A program made the translations under genes and the position numbers. A stretch of DNA of 64,000 nucleotides from Ruminococcus sp. (lineage in GTDB: Bacteria; Bacillota; Clostridia; Oscillospirales; Acutalibacteraceae), in the NCBI GenBank assembly GCA_022768065.1, contig JALELS010000020.1, forward strand, positions 62,001 to 126,000. Reading direction: 5' to 3'. Numbering within the stretch: position 1 is the first letter of the stretch; each line of letters starts with the position of its first letter. The notes below the pieces were generated by a model, which was not told where the DNA came from, made no database searches, and was given only the letters and a program-made list of their open reading frames with translations. Shown one piece after another: positions 16,781 through 25,046 of the stretch.

Positions 16781-18532
16781 TTAGCCGTTTACTTTTTCTT
16801 CTTTTTTCTCGCTGTTCTTTTTGCTCTTAACATAGCTCTTCATAGAGTTGATAACTATTGTAAGACCGAGAACTATAAGCAAAACCGCTATGATAAGCTG
16901 AAGTCCGTTGTTTAAGAATACCTTGCCCCAAGTGGTCTCGCCTGCGGGAATCGTAACCGCTGCGGCTGTGCTTATAGCCTTTACCATAGCTATAAGGCGC
17001 TGAACGAGTGCCGTAAATGTAACGCAAAGCATAATTATCATCGGCGGGAAGAGCATCTTGTTGCTTCTGCCCGTAACCTTCATAAATACGCAGAGGGTTA
17101 TAAGTACGAGAGCGCTCAAAAGCTGGTTTGCCGAACCGAACAGCGGCCAGATGTTTGCATATCCGATTTTTGTAAGTACAAAACCGCAAAGAAGCGTGAT
17201 AATTGTTGAGAAATACGGATTGCAGAGAACCTTGCACCAGGGCTTTGCGTTTTTCATATCGTCAACCGCAAACAATTCCTGGAAGCTCATTCTGCCTATA
17301 CGTGCAACGGCGTCAAGGCTTGTAAGTGCAAGCGCCGAAACGCACATTGTCATAAATACCGTAGCAAAGTGTACCGGAATACCGAACATTTCAAAGAAGC
17401 CGGCAACGCCGCGGCTGAATATCTGGAAAGGAGTGCCCGAAGCCGGTGTGCCGTCCTGAGAAGCCGCCGCGCCCGCTACGCAAAGCGCAAGTACCGCGAG
17501 CATACTCTCAAGAACCATTGCGCCGTAGCCTACCTTCGGCATATCTTTTTCATTTTCAATGGTCTTTGACGATGTTCCCGAAGATACCAAGCTGTGGAAT
17601 CCCGAAACAGCGCCGCACGCAACCGTTACGAAAAGTATCGGGAACAGTGTGCCGAGTTTATCGTTTGTAAAGCCCGTAAATACGGGAAGATTCATTGTGG
17701 GATGCGCAACAAGCAGTCCTATGACCGCACCGGCTATCATACCGATGAACATAAACGTGGTCATATAGTCACGCGGCTGTTTTAAAAGCCACATAGGAAG
17801 TACCGCCGCAAAGAAGATATAAACAAATGTAATATAGCTCCATGCGTCCTTTGAGAGAATGAGCGGGAAATGCATACCGATTGCAAAAGAAGCTACTACG
17901 CAGAGAAGACCTACAACGGCTTCTTTCCAGCCGGAGAGATTAAACTTCTTTTGGATAAGTCCGAATATTACGGCGAATACCATAAACATTATCGAAATGG
18001 TACCTGCACAGCCGTTTGTATTTGCGGCGTCGGCAAGAACCGAAACGCCGTCCTTTACGGTATACGCGTTAAACGTGCCTGCAACCATATCGGCAAATGC
18101 CGCTATTACAAGCAAGGTAAACAGCCAGCAGAACAAAAGGAAAAGCTTACGGCCTGTTTTGCCTATGTATTTTTCAATAAGCACGCCCATGGATTTGCCG
18201 TCGTTTTTAACCGAGGCGTAAAGAGCGCCGAAGTCCGTGACCGCTCCGAAAAATACGCCGCCGAGCAATACCCAAAGGAGTACGGGAAGCCAGCCGAAAG
18301 CCGCCGCCTGTATAGCGCCGGTTACGGGGCCTGCACCGGCTATTGAAGAGAACTGATGGCTGAAAACGGTCCAGCCGTTTGTCGGTACATAATCTTTGCC
18401 GTCATTGTATTTTACGGCAGGAGTCTGCGCCTTGGGATCTATTCCCCATTTTTTCGCAAGCCAGCGTCCGTAAAGCAGATACGCTGCCACAAGGACAACC
18501 GCCGCGATAAGCACAATTACAAGTGTGTTCAT
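16781..18532 (-). CDS. cstA: CstA-family carbon starvation / peptide or pyruvate transporter
   Basis: This 583-residue polytopic membrane protein matches the CstA family over its length. It begins with a first helix and YGRWLAKKWGIDP, then the conserved FSHQFSSIAGAGPVTGAIQAAAFGWLP block (residues about 57-83). CstA proteins take up peptides or, in the BtsT branch, pyruvate during nutrient limitation. The C-terminus is Lys/Glu-rich. The striking point is a T-box leader upstream, which ties expression to an uncharged tRNA and so to amino acid starvation rather than to CRP or a two-component system. The gene is monocistronic. Substrate is undetermined. Confidence 0.93.
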   Translation of the reverse strand: MNTLVIVLIAAVVLVAAYLLYGRWLAKKWGIDPKAQTPAVKYNDGKDYVPTNGWTVFSHQFSSIAGAGPVTGAIQAAAFGWLPVLLWVLLGGVFFGAVTDFGALYASVKNDGKSMGVLIEKYIGKTGRKLFLLFCWLFTLLVIAAFADMVAGTFNAYTVKDGVSVLADAANTNGCAGTISIMFMVFAVIFGLIQKKFNLSGWKEAVVGLLCVVASFAIGMHFPLILSKDAWSYITFVYIFFAAVLPMWLLKQPRDYMTTFMFIGMIAGAVIGLLVAHPTMNLPVFTGFTNDKLGTLFPILFVTVACGAVSGFHSLVSSGTSSKTIENEKDMPKVGYGAMVLESMLAVLALCVAGAAASQDGTPASGTPFQIFSRGVAGFFEMFGIPVHFATVFMTMCVSALALTSLDAVARIGRMSFQELFAVDDMKNAKPWCKVLCNPYFSTIITLLCGFVLTKIGYANIWPLFGSANQLLSALVLITLCVFMKVTGRSNKMLFPPMIIMLCVTFTALVQRLIAMVKAISTAAAVTIPAGETTWGKVFLNNGLQLIIAVLLIVLGLTIVINSMKSYVKSKKNSEKKEEKVNG

Positions 18533-18584
18533 TTTTCTAACCCTTCTCTAAAAAAAGATTCTCAGCCGAATGCGTTTTTGCAAA

Positions 18585-18928
18585 ACAAAAAGCCCTCGTC
18601 CTCACACAGCATACCCGCTTTCGGGTAGCCCGTGCAAAGACGAAGGCTAAACTTACAAAACGTATATTTTTGCGCCGTTGCAAATTTACTTCCGCGATAC
18701 CACTTTGCTTGCCGATATTTTACTGTCGGCCTCTCGACCGCCGCCCATAATGGATGGCGCGCCCCTTTAACGGTGGGTTTCCGGCTTCGACTACTAGAAA
18801 ATCTTTCACCGAAGCTGCTAACAGGTGAGAGCCAAACGTGCCTTGCTGCCGTCTCGCACTGCCGACGGCTTTCTGAAAGCGGTGATACGAATAGTCATGT
18901 CCTGCTCATTGCATTTGACTGATACATT
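18585..18928 (-). promoter_or_regulatory. T-box riboswitch leader of cstA
   Basis: On the minus strand, the T-box core AAGTGGTATCGCGG (18705-18692) precedes a terminator in which AGCCTTCGTC (18648-18639) pairs with GACGAGGGCT (18600-18591), followed by TTTTTG. An internal hairpin (ACCCGAAAGCGGGT) sits at the terminator apex. Stem I is recognisable by GCCGTC-GACGGC enclosing a GGCAGTGCGA distal loop. A plausible base stem is GAGC/GCTC with TTTG in the specifier position, but I cannot assign the codon with confidence. Length (about 340 nt) suits a complete T-box. Confidence 0.88.
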
Positions 18929-18934
18929 GCTAAT

Positions 18935-18963
18935 ACAATAGTCTTTTTAAAATAATTTGTCAA
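18935..18963 (-). promoter_or_regulatory. Promoter of the cstA T-box leader
   Basis: TTGACA (18963-18958), 17-bp spacer, TATTGT (18940-18935) on the minus strand. Confidence 0.8.
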
Positions 18964-19066
18964 TAATCTTACAGGACAAAATTTATTTTTGTAGAACAGA
19001 ATAAACAACGGTATATTTTGAATGTTATTTCTTGTTGAAATTGCAAACAAATTATTAACAGCATCA

Positions 19067-19100
19067 TAAAAACAGGGTGCCGAACAAAATCCGACACCCC
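19067..19100 (-). terminator. Terminator of putP
   Basis: On the minus strand GGGTGTCGGA pairs with TTCGGCACCC, followed by TGTTTTTAT. Confidence 0.82.
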
Positions 19101-19135
19101 GAAAAGTCAAAATTAAAACCCGACAAAGCTACCGC

Positions 19136-20677
19136 TTATTTCGCCTTACCCATAGCTTTGACCTCGTCAAATTCATCGGTTATTTCCTTGCTCGGAGCTT
19201 TGGTGCAAAGGCTCACAACAATTATTGTGATAAGTCCCATAAGGAACGCCGGCAAAAGCTCATATATTCCGAAAACTCCGCCGAGCGGCTTTATAAGATA
19301 TTTCCAAACAAATACCATTATTCCGCCGACAGCCATGCCCGAGATTGCGCCCGGGAGATTTGTGCGCTTCCAGAAGAGCGCGCATATAACGAGCGGTCCG
19401 AACGCCGCGCCGAAGCCTGCCCAAGCGAACGAAACTATGCCGAATACCGAACTGTCGGGATTTCTGGCTATAACAACGCCGAGTATCGCTATTATAACTA
19501 CCGTAATTCTTGCGGCAAGCATACTCTTCTTCTCCGAAATTTTAAGTCCCAAGGTCTCGCGCAATATGTTCTCGGATACGCTCGATGCGGCAGCCAAAAG
19601 CTGTGAGTCCGCCGTGGACATTGTGCTTGCAAGAATTCCCGCCAAAATAAGACCTGCCATAAGTGCCGGGAAAACACCGTGGGTTGAAAGAAGTCCGGCT
19701 ACGCGAACTATAACCGTTTCCGTATCATTTCCGTGGAGGCTGTCGATAAGTCCCGTACTTGAAAGGCCTCTGCCGACTAAACCTATAAGCACAGCCATAG
19801 CCATTGCTATAACGACCCAAACAGACGCAACTCTTCTTGAGAGTTTAAGCTTTTTATCGTCCTCAATCGCCATAAAGCGAAGAAGAATATGCGGCATACC
19901 GAAATAACCGAGTCCCCACGAAAGAGTTGTGATTATGTGCAAAAGGTTGTACGGCTCGCTCTCGCCCGTAGTTTCGGAATATGACGAAACGAACGAAAGA
20001 TAACCGGGAAGCTGTTTTGCGTTTTCCGCAACAGCCGAGACGCCGCCTGCCGACACGGTGGCATATATCAGTACAAACACAATAGCCACGGTCATAATAA
20101 TGCTCTGAACAAAGTCGGTGGTAGAGGCAGCAAAAAATCCGCCCGCAGCCGTGTAGCCAACTATTACTATTGCCGAAAGCAGCATTGCGGTCATATAATT
20201 CATACCAAACAGCGACGAAAACAGCTTTCCGCAGGCGGCAAAGCCCGACGCCGTATAGGGAATGAAAAATATTATTATAATCAAAGCCGCCATACACGAT
20301 AATATGTTTTTCTTATCGCGGAAACGGTGCGAAAAGAACTGCGGCAGGGTGAAAGAGTCGGTTTTATGGGTATATCTGCGAAGTCTGCCGGCAGTTAAAA
20401 GCCAGTTGAGATATGTACCTACTGCAAGTCCTATGGCGGTCCAGCCGACGTCGGCAACACCCGACAGATACGCAAGACCCGGCAAACCCATAAGCAAATA
20501 GCTTGACATATCGCTCGCCTCGGCGCTCATTGCCGTGACGAGAGGGCCGAGTTTTCTGCCACCGAGATAAAAGTCGGTTGAGGACTCGTTCTTTTTGGCA
20601 TAGTGAAATCCGATTACGAGCATTCCGACGAGATAAACAAATATCGTCGCCAAAATGCATACAGTTGATGACGTCAT
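19136..20677 (-). CDS. putP: Sodium/proline symporter, SSS family
   Basis: The 513-residue, thirteen-helix protein follows PutP closely: FYLGGRKLGPLVTAMSAEAS near residues 36-55 (Na+-site region), DMSSYLLMGLPG, LPQFFSHRFRDKK, and GILASTMSTADSQLLAAASS near 330-350 with Na+-coordinating Ser/Thr. It would import proline with Na+. AGAGGAG precedes the ATG. The transcript starts about 90 nt upstream and contains a compact structured leader with an intrinsic terminator, so readthrough is probably regulated. It has its own terminator downstream. Confidence 0.94.
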   Translation of the reverse strand: MTSSTVCILATIFVYLVGMLVIGFHYAKKNESSTDFYLGGRKLGPLVTAMSAEASDMSSYLLMGLPGLAYLSGVADVGWTAIGLAVGTYLNWLLTAGRLRRYTHKTDSFTLPQFFSHRFRDKKNILSCMAALIIIIFFIPYTASGFAACGKLFSSLFGMNYMTAMLLSAIVIVGYTAAGGFFAASTTDFVQSIIMTVAIVFVLIYATVSAGGVSAVAENAKQLPGYLSFVSSYSETTGESEPYNLLHIITTLSWGLGYFGMPHILLRFMAIEDDKKLKLSRRVASVWVVIAMAMAVLIGLVGRGLSSTGLIDSLHGNDTETVIVRVAGLLSTHGVFPALMAGLILAGILASTMSTADSQLLAAASSVSENILRETLGLKISEKKSMLAARITVVIIAILGVVIARNPDSSVFGIVSFAWAGFGAAFGPLVICALFWKRTNLPGAISGMAVGGIMVFVWKYLIKPLGGVFGIYELLPAFLMGLITIIVVSLCTKAPSKEITDEFDEVKAMGKAK

Positions 20678-20686
20678 TTCAGCACT

Positions 20687-20767
20687 CCTCTTAAAAGCAA
20701 AAATAAAACGAGCCGCCGAGATGCTTCGGCAGCTCTCATTCCCGTATCGCCGTGTGCGATTCCGATA
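20687..20767 (-). promoter_or_regulatory. Structured 5' leader of putP with intrinsic terminator
   Basis: From the predicted start, the RNA forms ATCGC-ACACG-GCGAT, a single-stranded ACGGGAATGA linker, and then a strong hairpin GAGCTGCCGA/TCGGCGGCTC, followed by GTTTTATTTTT. The terminator lies before the putP ribosome site, so it is an attenuator unless read through. About 45 nt precede the terminator, compact enough for a small riboswitch or protein-binding site. I cannot match it to a known class. Confidence 0.65.
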
Positions 20768-20773
20768 AAAGCT

Positions 20774-20802
20774 ATTTTATCACACAAATTAAAATATTTC
20801 AA
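20774..20802 (-). promoter_or_regulatory. Promoter of putP
   Basis: TTGAAA (20802-20797), 17-bp spacer, TAAAAT (20779-20774) on the minus strand. Confidence 0.78.
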
Positions 20803-20955
20803 CGATTTAATACATAAAATCGCCGATAAATTTAACGGTTTAATGTGCAAAAGCCGAATTTCACGGCAAAAAATCCCACACCATACAGATAAAAAACAAC
20901 TCCGCTCCGTAGATGCTGCGCAGCGGGGTTGTTATGTATAAAATACATTTACAAA

Positions 20956-21183
20956 TTACAACTGTGTAAGATGATAAATGCTATAGCCGTATTCTTCTAC
21001 AATTTCCGCTATTTGCCTTAGTCCTTTTGCATCCGTCTTAATGTGCTGTATTTTAGAATATACAGCATCATCGTCCTTAAATTCTTCTATAAGATTGCCA
21101 CGATATGAGATTTTTTTCATCTCTTTCTCCTCGCCTTTAACAATCAAATATGAATCGTTGGCTGTTTTTTCGTTTTTGCTCAT
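20956..21183 (-). CDS. Small hypothetical protein downstream of the collagen-like gene
   Basis: I do not recognise a family for this 75-residue soluble protein. Its first third is charged and polar, and the rest (from MKKISYRGNLIEEF) looks like a small alpha/beta domain ending with YGYSIYHLTQL. GAAAGGA precedes the ATG by about 10 bases, and the gene starts 8 bp after the collagen-like gene stops, so the two are almost certainly cotranscribed. No signal peptide or membrane segment is visible, so it is likely cytoplasmic. A role in folding, export or regulation of the large surface protein is a guess from position only. Confidence 0.7.
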   Translation of the reverse strand: MSKNEKTANDSYLIVKGEEKEMKKISYRGNLIEEFKDDDAVYSKIQHIKTDAKGLRQIAEIVEEYGYSIYHLTQL

Positions 21184-21191
21184 AGTTTTAT

Positions 21192-24100
21192 CTATCCTTT
21201 CTTAGTTTCTTTTATATATGTATATGATGATCCATTCTTTTCACGGCAAACATATAAATTTTCAGCATTGGGGTCATATGTTTTCTTAACAGGAACTGCA
21301 ACCACATAGTATGCTTTGCCTAATAATGCTTTTTTCAATTCGTTTTCATCATCAAAATATAGTGCATATTCTACTCCTTTACCAAATTCAATAGAAGTAT
21401 AATTAGCAAATGTGTATGTTCCATCAGTATTTTTATAGTATAACTTAGTATCATTATTATTATTAGTATTATAAGTATTAACATCTTTCCAAGTAGTAAA
21501 TTCTCCTTCAAAGATAATTCCTTCCTCTCTAAGTTTTGAGCAGTATCCAAACATTCCGCCCGAGGCAATTTTTAACATTACTATATTTGATGGTATTGTT
21601 ATCTGTATCAAATCATAGCATTTGCCGAATCCAGGAGAGCTTGTAGAACCTAAACCTGTAATCGGATATCCCTTATATGTTCTGGGAATTGCTAACACTT
21701 TTTGACCTTTTCCAACATCTGATGCCATTACCTCATAGCCAGAATCTTCATAGTGATATACGAAGTTAACATCGATATTCTCAGATGTACTATCGGAGAT
21801 TTTTCCTAAATTATCCCGAGTATTATCTGTGTACTCAACTATCAATTCCCCATTAGAATTAAAGCTCATTTTTGCTATTCCTCGTCCGTCAGCGCCCTTA
21901 TCGCCCTGCAAGCCTTGCTCGCCTTTTTCGCCCTTGATATTGCCGAGGTTGGATATGGAATTATCGGACATTGTAACCACAAGTTCGCCGTCCGGGGAAA
22001 GTGTGAGCGACTTAATTCCGAGTCCGTCGGCGCCGTTCGCACCGTCCTTACCGTTCTCACCGCTAACCTTGCCGAGATTTTTGACGTCGCCGTTTGAATA
22101 GGTCAAAACAAGCTCGCCGGAGGTATTGATTTCCGCCTTGGTTATGCCTAAGCCGTCGGCACCCTTGATGTTACCGAGGTTAAGAACCGTGCCGTTTGTA
22201 AGCGTTACGGTCAATGCGCCGTCAGCCGTCACATCAACATTTTGTATACCGACGCCGTCTTTTCCGTTAAGTCCGCTGTCGCCTTTATCGCCCTTGTCGC
22301 CCTTTGAGCCTTTGATATTGCCGAGGTTTATAACGTTGCCGTTTGAGAACGAAAGCACAAGCTCGTTATCGGCATTTATTGTAACATCTGTAATGCCTAC
22401 ACCGTCGGTGCCGTTTGTACCGTTGATACCGTCAGTACCGTTGATACCTGCGTCGCCCTTATCTCCCTTGTCGCCTTTTTCGCCTTGGTCACCCTTGTCG
22501 CCTTTTTCACCTTGAATGCCTTGGTCGCCCTTTTCGCCTTTTTCACCTTGAACGCCTTGGTCACCCTTTTCGCCTTTTTCACCTTGAACGCCTTGGTCAC
22601 CCTTGTCTCCTTTATCACCTTTTTCGCCTTGAATGCCTTGGTCGCCCTTGTCGCCTTTTTCGCCTTTTTCGCCTTGAGCTCCCTGTGCTCCGTCGTTGCC
22701 GACTACCTTGCCGAGATTTACCGTTGTTCCGTTGCTGTATTTTATAACAAGCTCACCGAGAGTGTTTATTGCGCTGCTTGCAACGCCTACACCGTCAGCT
22801 CCGTTTGTACCGTTGATACCTGCATCGCCTTTTTCACCTTGTACGCCTTGGTCACCCTTGTCACCTTTTTCGCCTTTTTCGCCTTGAACTCCCTGTGCGC
22901 CGTCGTTGCCGACTACCTTGCCGAGATTTACCGTGTTTCCGTTGCTGTATTTTATAACAAGCTCACCGAGAGAATTTATTTCGCTGCTTGTAATGCCTAC
23001 ACCGTCGGTGCCGTTCGTGCCGTCTTTACCGTCCGCACCGTTGATACCTGCATCGCCTTTTTCACCTTGGACGCCTTGGTCACCCTTGTCTCCTTTTTCG
23101 CCCTTTTCGCCTTTTTCGCCCTGAATGCCTTGGTCACCCTTGTCACCTTTTTCGCCTTTTATGTTTCCGAGATTAAGTGACGTTCCGTTCGTAAGAGTAA
23201 TTAAAAGATTTCCGTCGTTTGAAATTTCAATATTATTTATACCTGTGCCGTCTTTTCCGTCGGTTCCGTTGAGACCCGCGTCACCCTTTTCACCTTGAAC
23301 GCCTTTGTCACCTTTTTCGCCTTTTTCACCCTGCACGCCTTGGTCGCCTTTTTCGCCCTTGTCTCCCTTGTCACCTTTTGCGCCGACAACGGGGCCGAGG
23401 TTTTCGGTAAGCTCGTTTGTATATGTGATTACAAGTTCACCGGCACTGTTGATTTCGGACTTTTTAACTCCTATACCGTCCGAACCGTTAAGGCCGTTTT
23501 CGCCTTTTTCACCCTGTGCACCTTGGTCGCCTTTTTCGCCCTTGTCGCCTTTTGCGCCTACAACCGCTCCGACATTGGCGCGCTGACCGTTAGAGAACGA
23601 AAGCACAAGCTCACCCTCCGAATTGATTTCGGCGGAAGAAACGCTTATGCCGTCTTTACCGTTGGTACCGTTTGTGCCGTTCACACCGTTTATACCGTCC
23701 GAGCCTACTATTTTACCGAGGTTTGCCGTCGTCCCGTCCGAATATGTAATAATAAGCTCACCCGACTCATTTATAACCGCTGCGGAAATGCTTATACCGT
23801 CCGTTCCGTTCGTGCCGTCGGTACCGTCTCTGCCGTCTTTTCCGTCACGGCCGCTAGCGCCCACTACTCCGCCGAGGTTGGCAGTTTCACCGTTTGTATA
23901 AGTCAATACCAGTTCGCCTTTTTCATTTATAATTGAAGAAGCAATACCGACTCCGTTGTTTACTGTTTCACCGACAACCTTGTCAAGATTTACGCTGTTG
24001 CCGTCTGAATAGGAAATGACAAGCTCGCCCTTATCATTGATTTTTGCCGATTTTATTCCTATGCCGTCCTTACCGTCTTTTCCGTCTTTGCCGCTTGCAC

Positions 24101-24512
24101 CGACCGCCTTACCGACATTGATTTTTGTTCCGTCGGAAAGCGTAATTACAAGGTCGCCTTTTTCCGAAAATGCTGCGGAGCTGATATCGGATTTGTCTTT
24201 TTTCGACATTGCGGTAAGGGTTTTGCTCCAATCCTTTTCGCTGCCCGAATATCCGTTATCGACGGCAATCTGATATGCCGATTTACCCTGGAGAGAAACA
24301 AGCCAATCATCAAGACTTCCCGCATATCCCTGCTGCACCGCAAGTTCGTATGCGGACAAGCCGTTTTTAACGCTTGATGCCTGCACGCTTTTTCTGTTGT
24401 GCACAAAATTTGCGACTGCGAACGATATGCCGGTCATTGCACATACCAGCAACACCGCCACAATCACTTTGATTGCCGCTTTACGTTTTGATGATGTTTT
24501 CTGTTTTTCCAT
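21192..24512 (-). CDS. Large collagen-like surface protein with repeated beta modules
   Basis: This 1106-residue protein starts with a basic tail and one hydrophobic segment (about residues 13-34), so it is exported and possibly N-terminally anchored. Two copies of an AYELAVQQGYAGSLDDWL-type motif follow (about 53-100). The bulk alternates Gly-X-Y stretches rich in GEKGDKGDQG and GTDGVNGTNG with about 25-residue modules that contain GELVITYSDG and end in NLGKVVG; I count at least twelve such modules. The longest Gly-X-Y tract is about 22440-22690. The C-terminal 190 residues are non-repetitive, partly resembling BspA-type leucine-rich repeats (ITIPSNIVMLKI), and more AT-rich. Gly-X-Y runs of this length would form triple helices, giving a fibrous trimer. 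No LPXTG motif is seen. Divergent from an XRE gene whose operators sit in its promoter. Confidence 0.88.
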   Translation of the reverse strand: MEKQKTSSKRKAAIKVIVAVLLVCAMTGISFAVANFVHNRKSVQASSVKNGLSAYELAVQQGYAGSLDDWLVSLQGKSAYQIAVDNGYSGSEKDWSKTLTAMSKKDKSDISSAAFSEKGDLVITLSDGTKINVGKAVGASGKDGKDGKDGIGIKSAKINDKGELVISYSDGNSVNLDKVVGETVNNGVGIASSIINEKGELVLTYTNGETANLGGVVGASGRDGKDGRDGTDGTNGTDGISISAAVINESGELIITYSDGTTANLGKIVGSDGINGVNGTNGTNGKDGISVSSAEINSEGELVLSFSNGQRANVGAVVGAKGDKGEKGDQGAQGEKGENGLNGSDGIGVKKSEINSAGELVITYTNELTENLGPVVGAKGDKGDKGEKGDQGVQGEKGEKGDKGVQGEKGDAGLNGTDGKDGTGINNIEISNDGNLLITLTNGTSLNLGNIKGEKGDKGDQGIQGEKGEKGEKGDKGDQGVQGEKGDAGINGADGKDGTNGTDGVGITSSEINSLGELVIKYSNGNTVNLGKVVGNDGAQGVQGEKGEKGDKGDQGVQGEKGDAGINGTNGADGVGVASSAINTLGELVIKYSNGTTVNLGKVVGNDGAQGAQGEKGEKGDKGDQGIQGEKGDKGDKGDQGVQGEKGEKGDQGVQGEKGEKGDQGIQGEKGDKGDQGEKGDKGDKGDAGINGTDGINGTNGTDGVGITDVTINADNELVLSFSNGNVINLGNIKGSKGDKGDKGDSGLNGKDGVGIQNVDVTADGALTVTLTNGTVLNLGNIKGADGLGITKAEINTSGELVLTYSNGDVKNLGKVSGENGKDGANGADGLGIKSLTLSPDGELVVTMSDNSISNLGNIKGEKGEQGLQGDKGADGRGIAKMSFNSNGELIVEYTDNTRDNLGKISDSTSENIDVNFVYHYEDSGYEVMASDVGKGQKVLAIPRTYKGYPITGLGSTSSPGFGKCYDLIQITIPSNIVMLKIASGGMFGYCSKLREEGIIFEGEFTTWKDVNTYNTNNNNDTKLYYKNTDGTYTFANYTSIEFGKGVEYALYFDDENELKKALLGKAYYVVAVPVKKTYDPNAENLYVCREKNGSSYTYIKETKKG

Positions 24513-24554
24513 TTATTTACAACTCCTTCTCAATAATAAAATGCTTCATTTAAT

Positions 24555-24600
24555 ATAGTACTCAATTATTGAGTATATGTCAATACTCAGCTTTTGAGTA
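24555..24600. promoter_or_regulatory. Promoter of the collagen-like gene with two identical operators
   Basis: On the minus strand, TTGACA (24583-24578) and TACTAT (24560-24555) are 17 bp apart. TACTCA-N5-TGAGTA occurs twice: 24559-24575, inside the spacer and touching the -10, and 24584-24600, just upstream of the -35. Centres are 25 bp apart. The divergent XRE gene begins 42 bp beyond the second site. Confidence 0.85.
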
Positions 24601-24641
24601 TGCTAACATTTTCACAAATTACATATGGAGGTTTTGTGGAA

Positions 24642-24848
24642 ATGGATTACAGAACAAGGATGAGAAACATCAGGGAAGACAGAGATTTAACGCAAAAGCA
24701 AGTAGGCAAAATCATCAACAAATCCCAACAGGGCTACAACCATATCGAAACCGGAAGAGCGGAATTGAAAATCGAGGATTTAATCAAGCTCTGTCAATTT
24801 TATAATGTTTCCGCCGATTATTTTATTGGTTTAACCGACCAAGAGTAA
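24642..24848 (+). CDS. XRE-family helix-turn-helix regulator
   Basis: The 68-residue protein is essentially a single Cro/CI-type HTH: MRNIREDRDLTQKQVGKIIN, then the recognition helix region SQQGYNHIETGR, and the stabilising helices ending YNVSADYFIGLTDQ. A TGGAGG site lies 10 bases before the ATG; a GTG two codons earlier is an alternative start. It lacks a sensor or dimerisation domain. Because it is divergent from the collagen-like gene and two identical palindromes separate them, it is the likely repressor or activator of both genes. Confidence 0.9.
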   Translation: MDYRTRMRNIREDRDLTQKQVGKIINKSQQGYNHIETGRAELKIEDLIKLCQFYNVSADYFIGLTDQE

Positions 24849-24939
24849 GTTCGGTTACTTCAACGCATAATGCAGCGGTGCTTTGCGATTTTTACACTAC
24901 TTTGCGCGATGCGGTGCTCAAATTTATCATATCTGTATA

Positions 24940-24967
24940 TTGATGTTAATTTTTTTGGTGATATAAT
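24940..24967 (+). promoter_or_regulatory. Promoter upstream of the broken MATE gene
   Basis: TTGATG (24940-24945), 16-bp spacer, TATAAT (24962-24967). Confidence 0.6.
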
Positions 24968-25046
24968 TGTGTTGCGTCCTACAAGGCGACACAGCTAAAA
25001 AAAACAATACCGAAATAAAAAATACGTAAATGCAAAAAGGATAATT

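Noticed and set aside
22485-23180. 231-codon plus-strand frame in the collagen region
   Set aside because: It translates the complement of Gly-X-Y codons into hydrophobic repeats; no start signal and no family.
22440-23380. Short regularly repeated units resembling a CRISPR array
   Set aside because: The units are multiples of three, in frame, and encode Gly-X-Y repeats of the collagen-like protein with no unique spacers.
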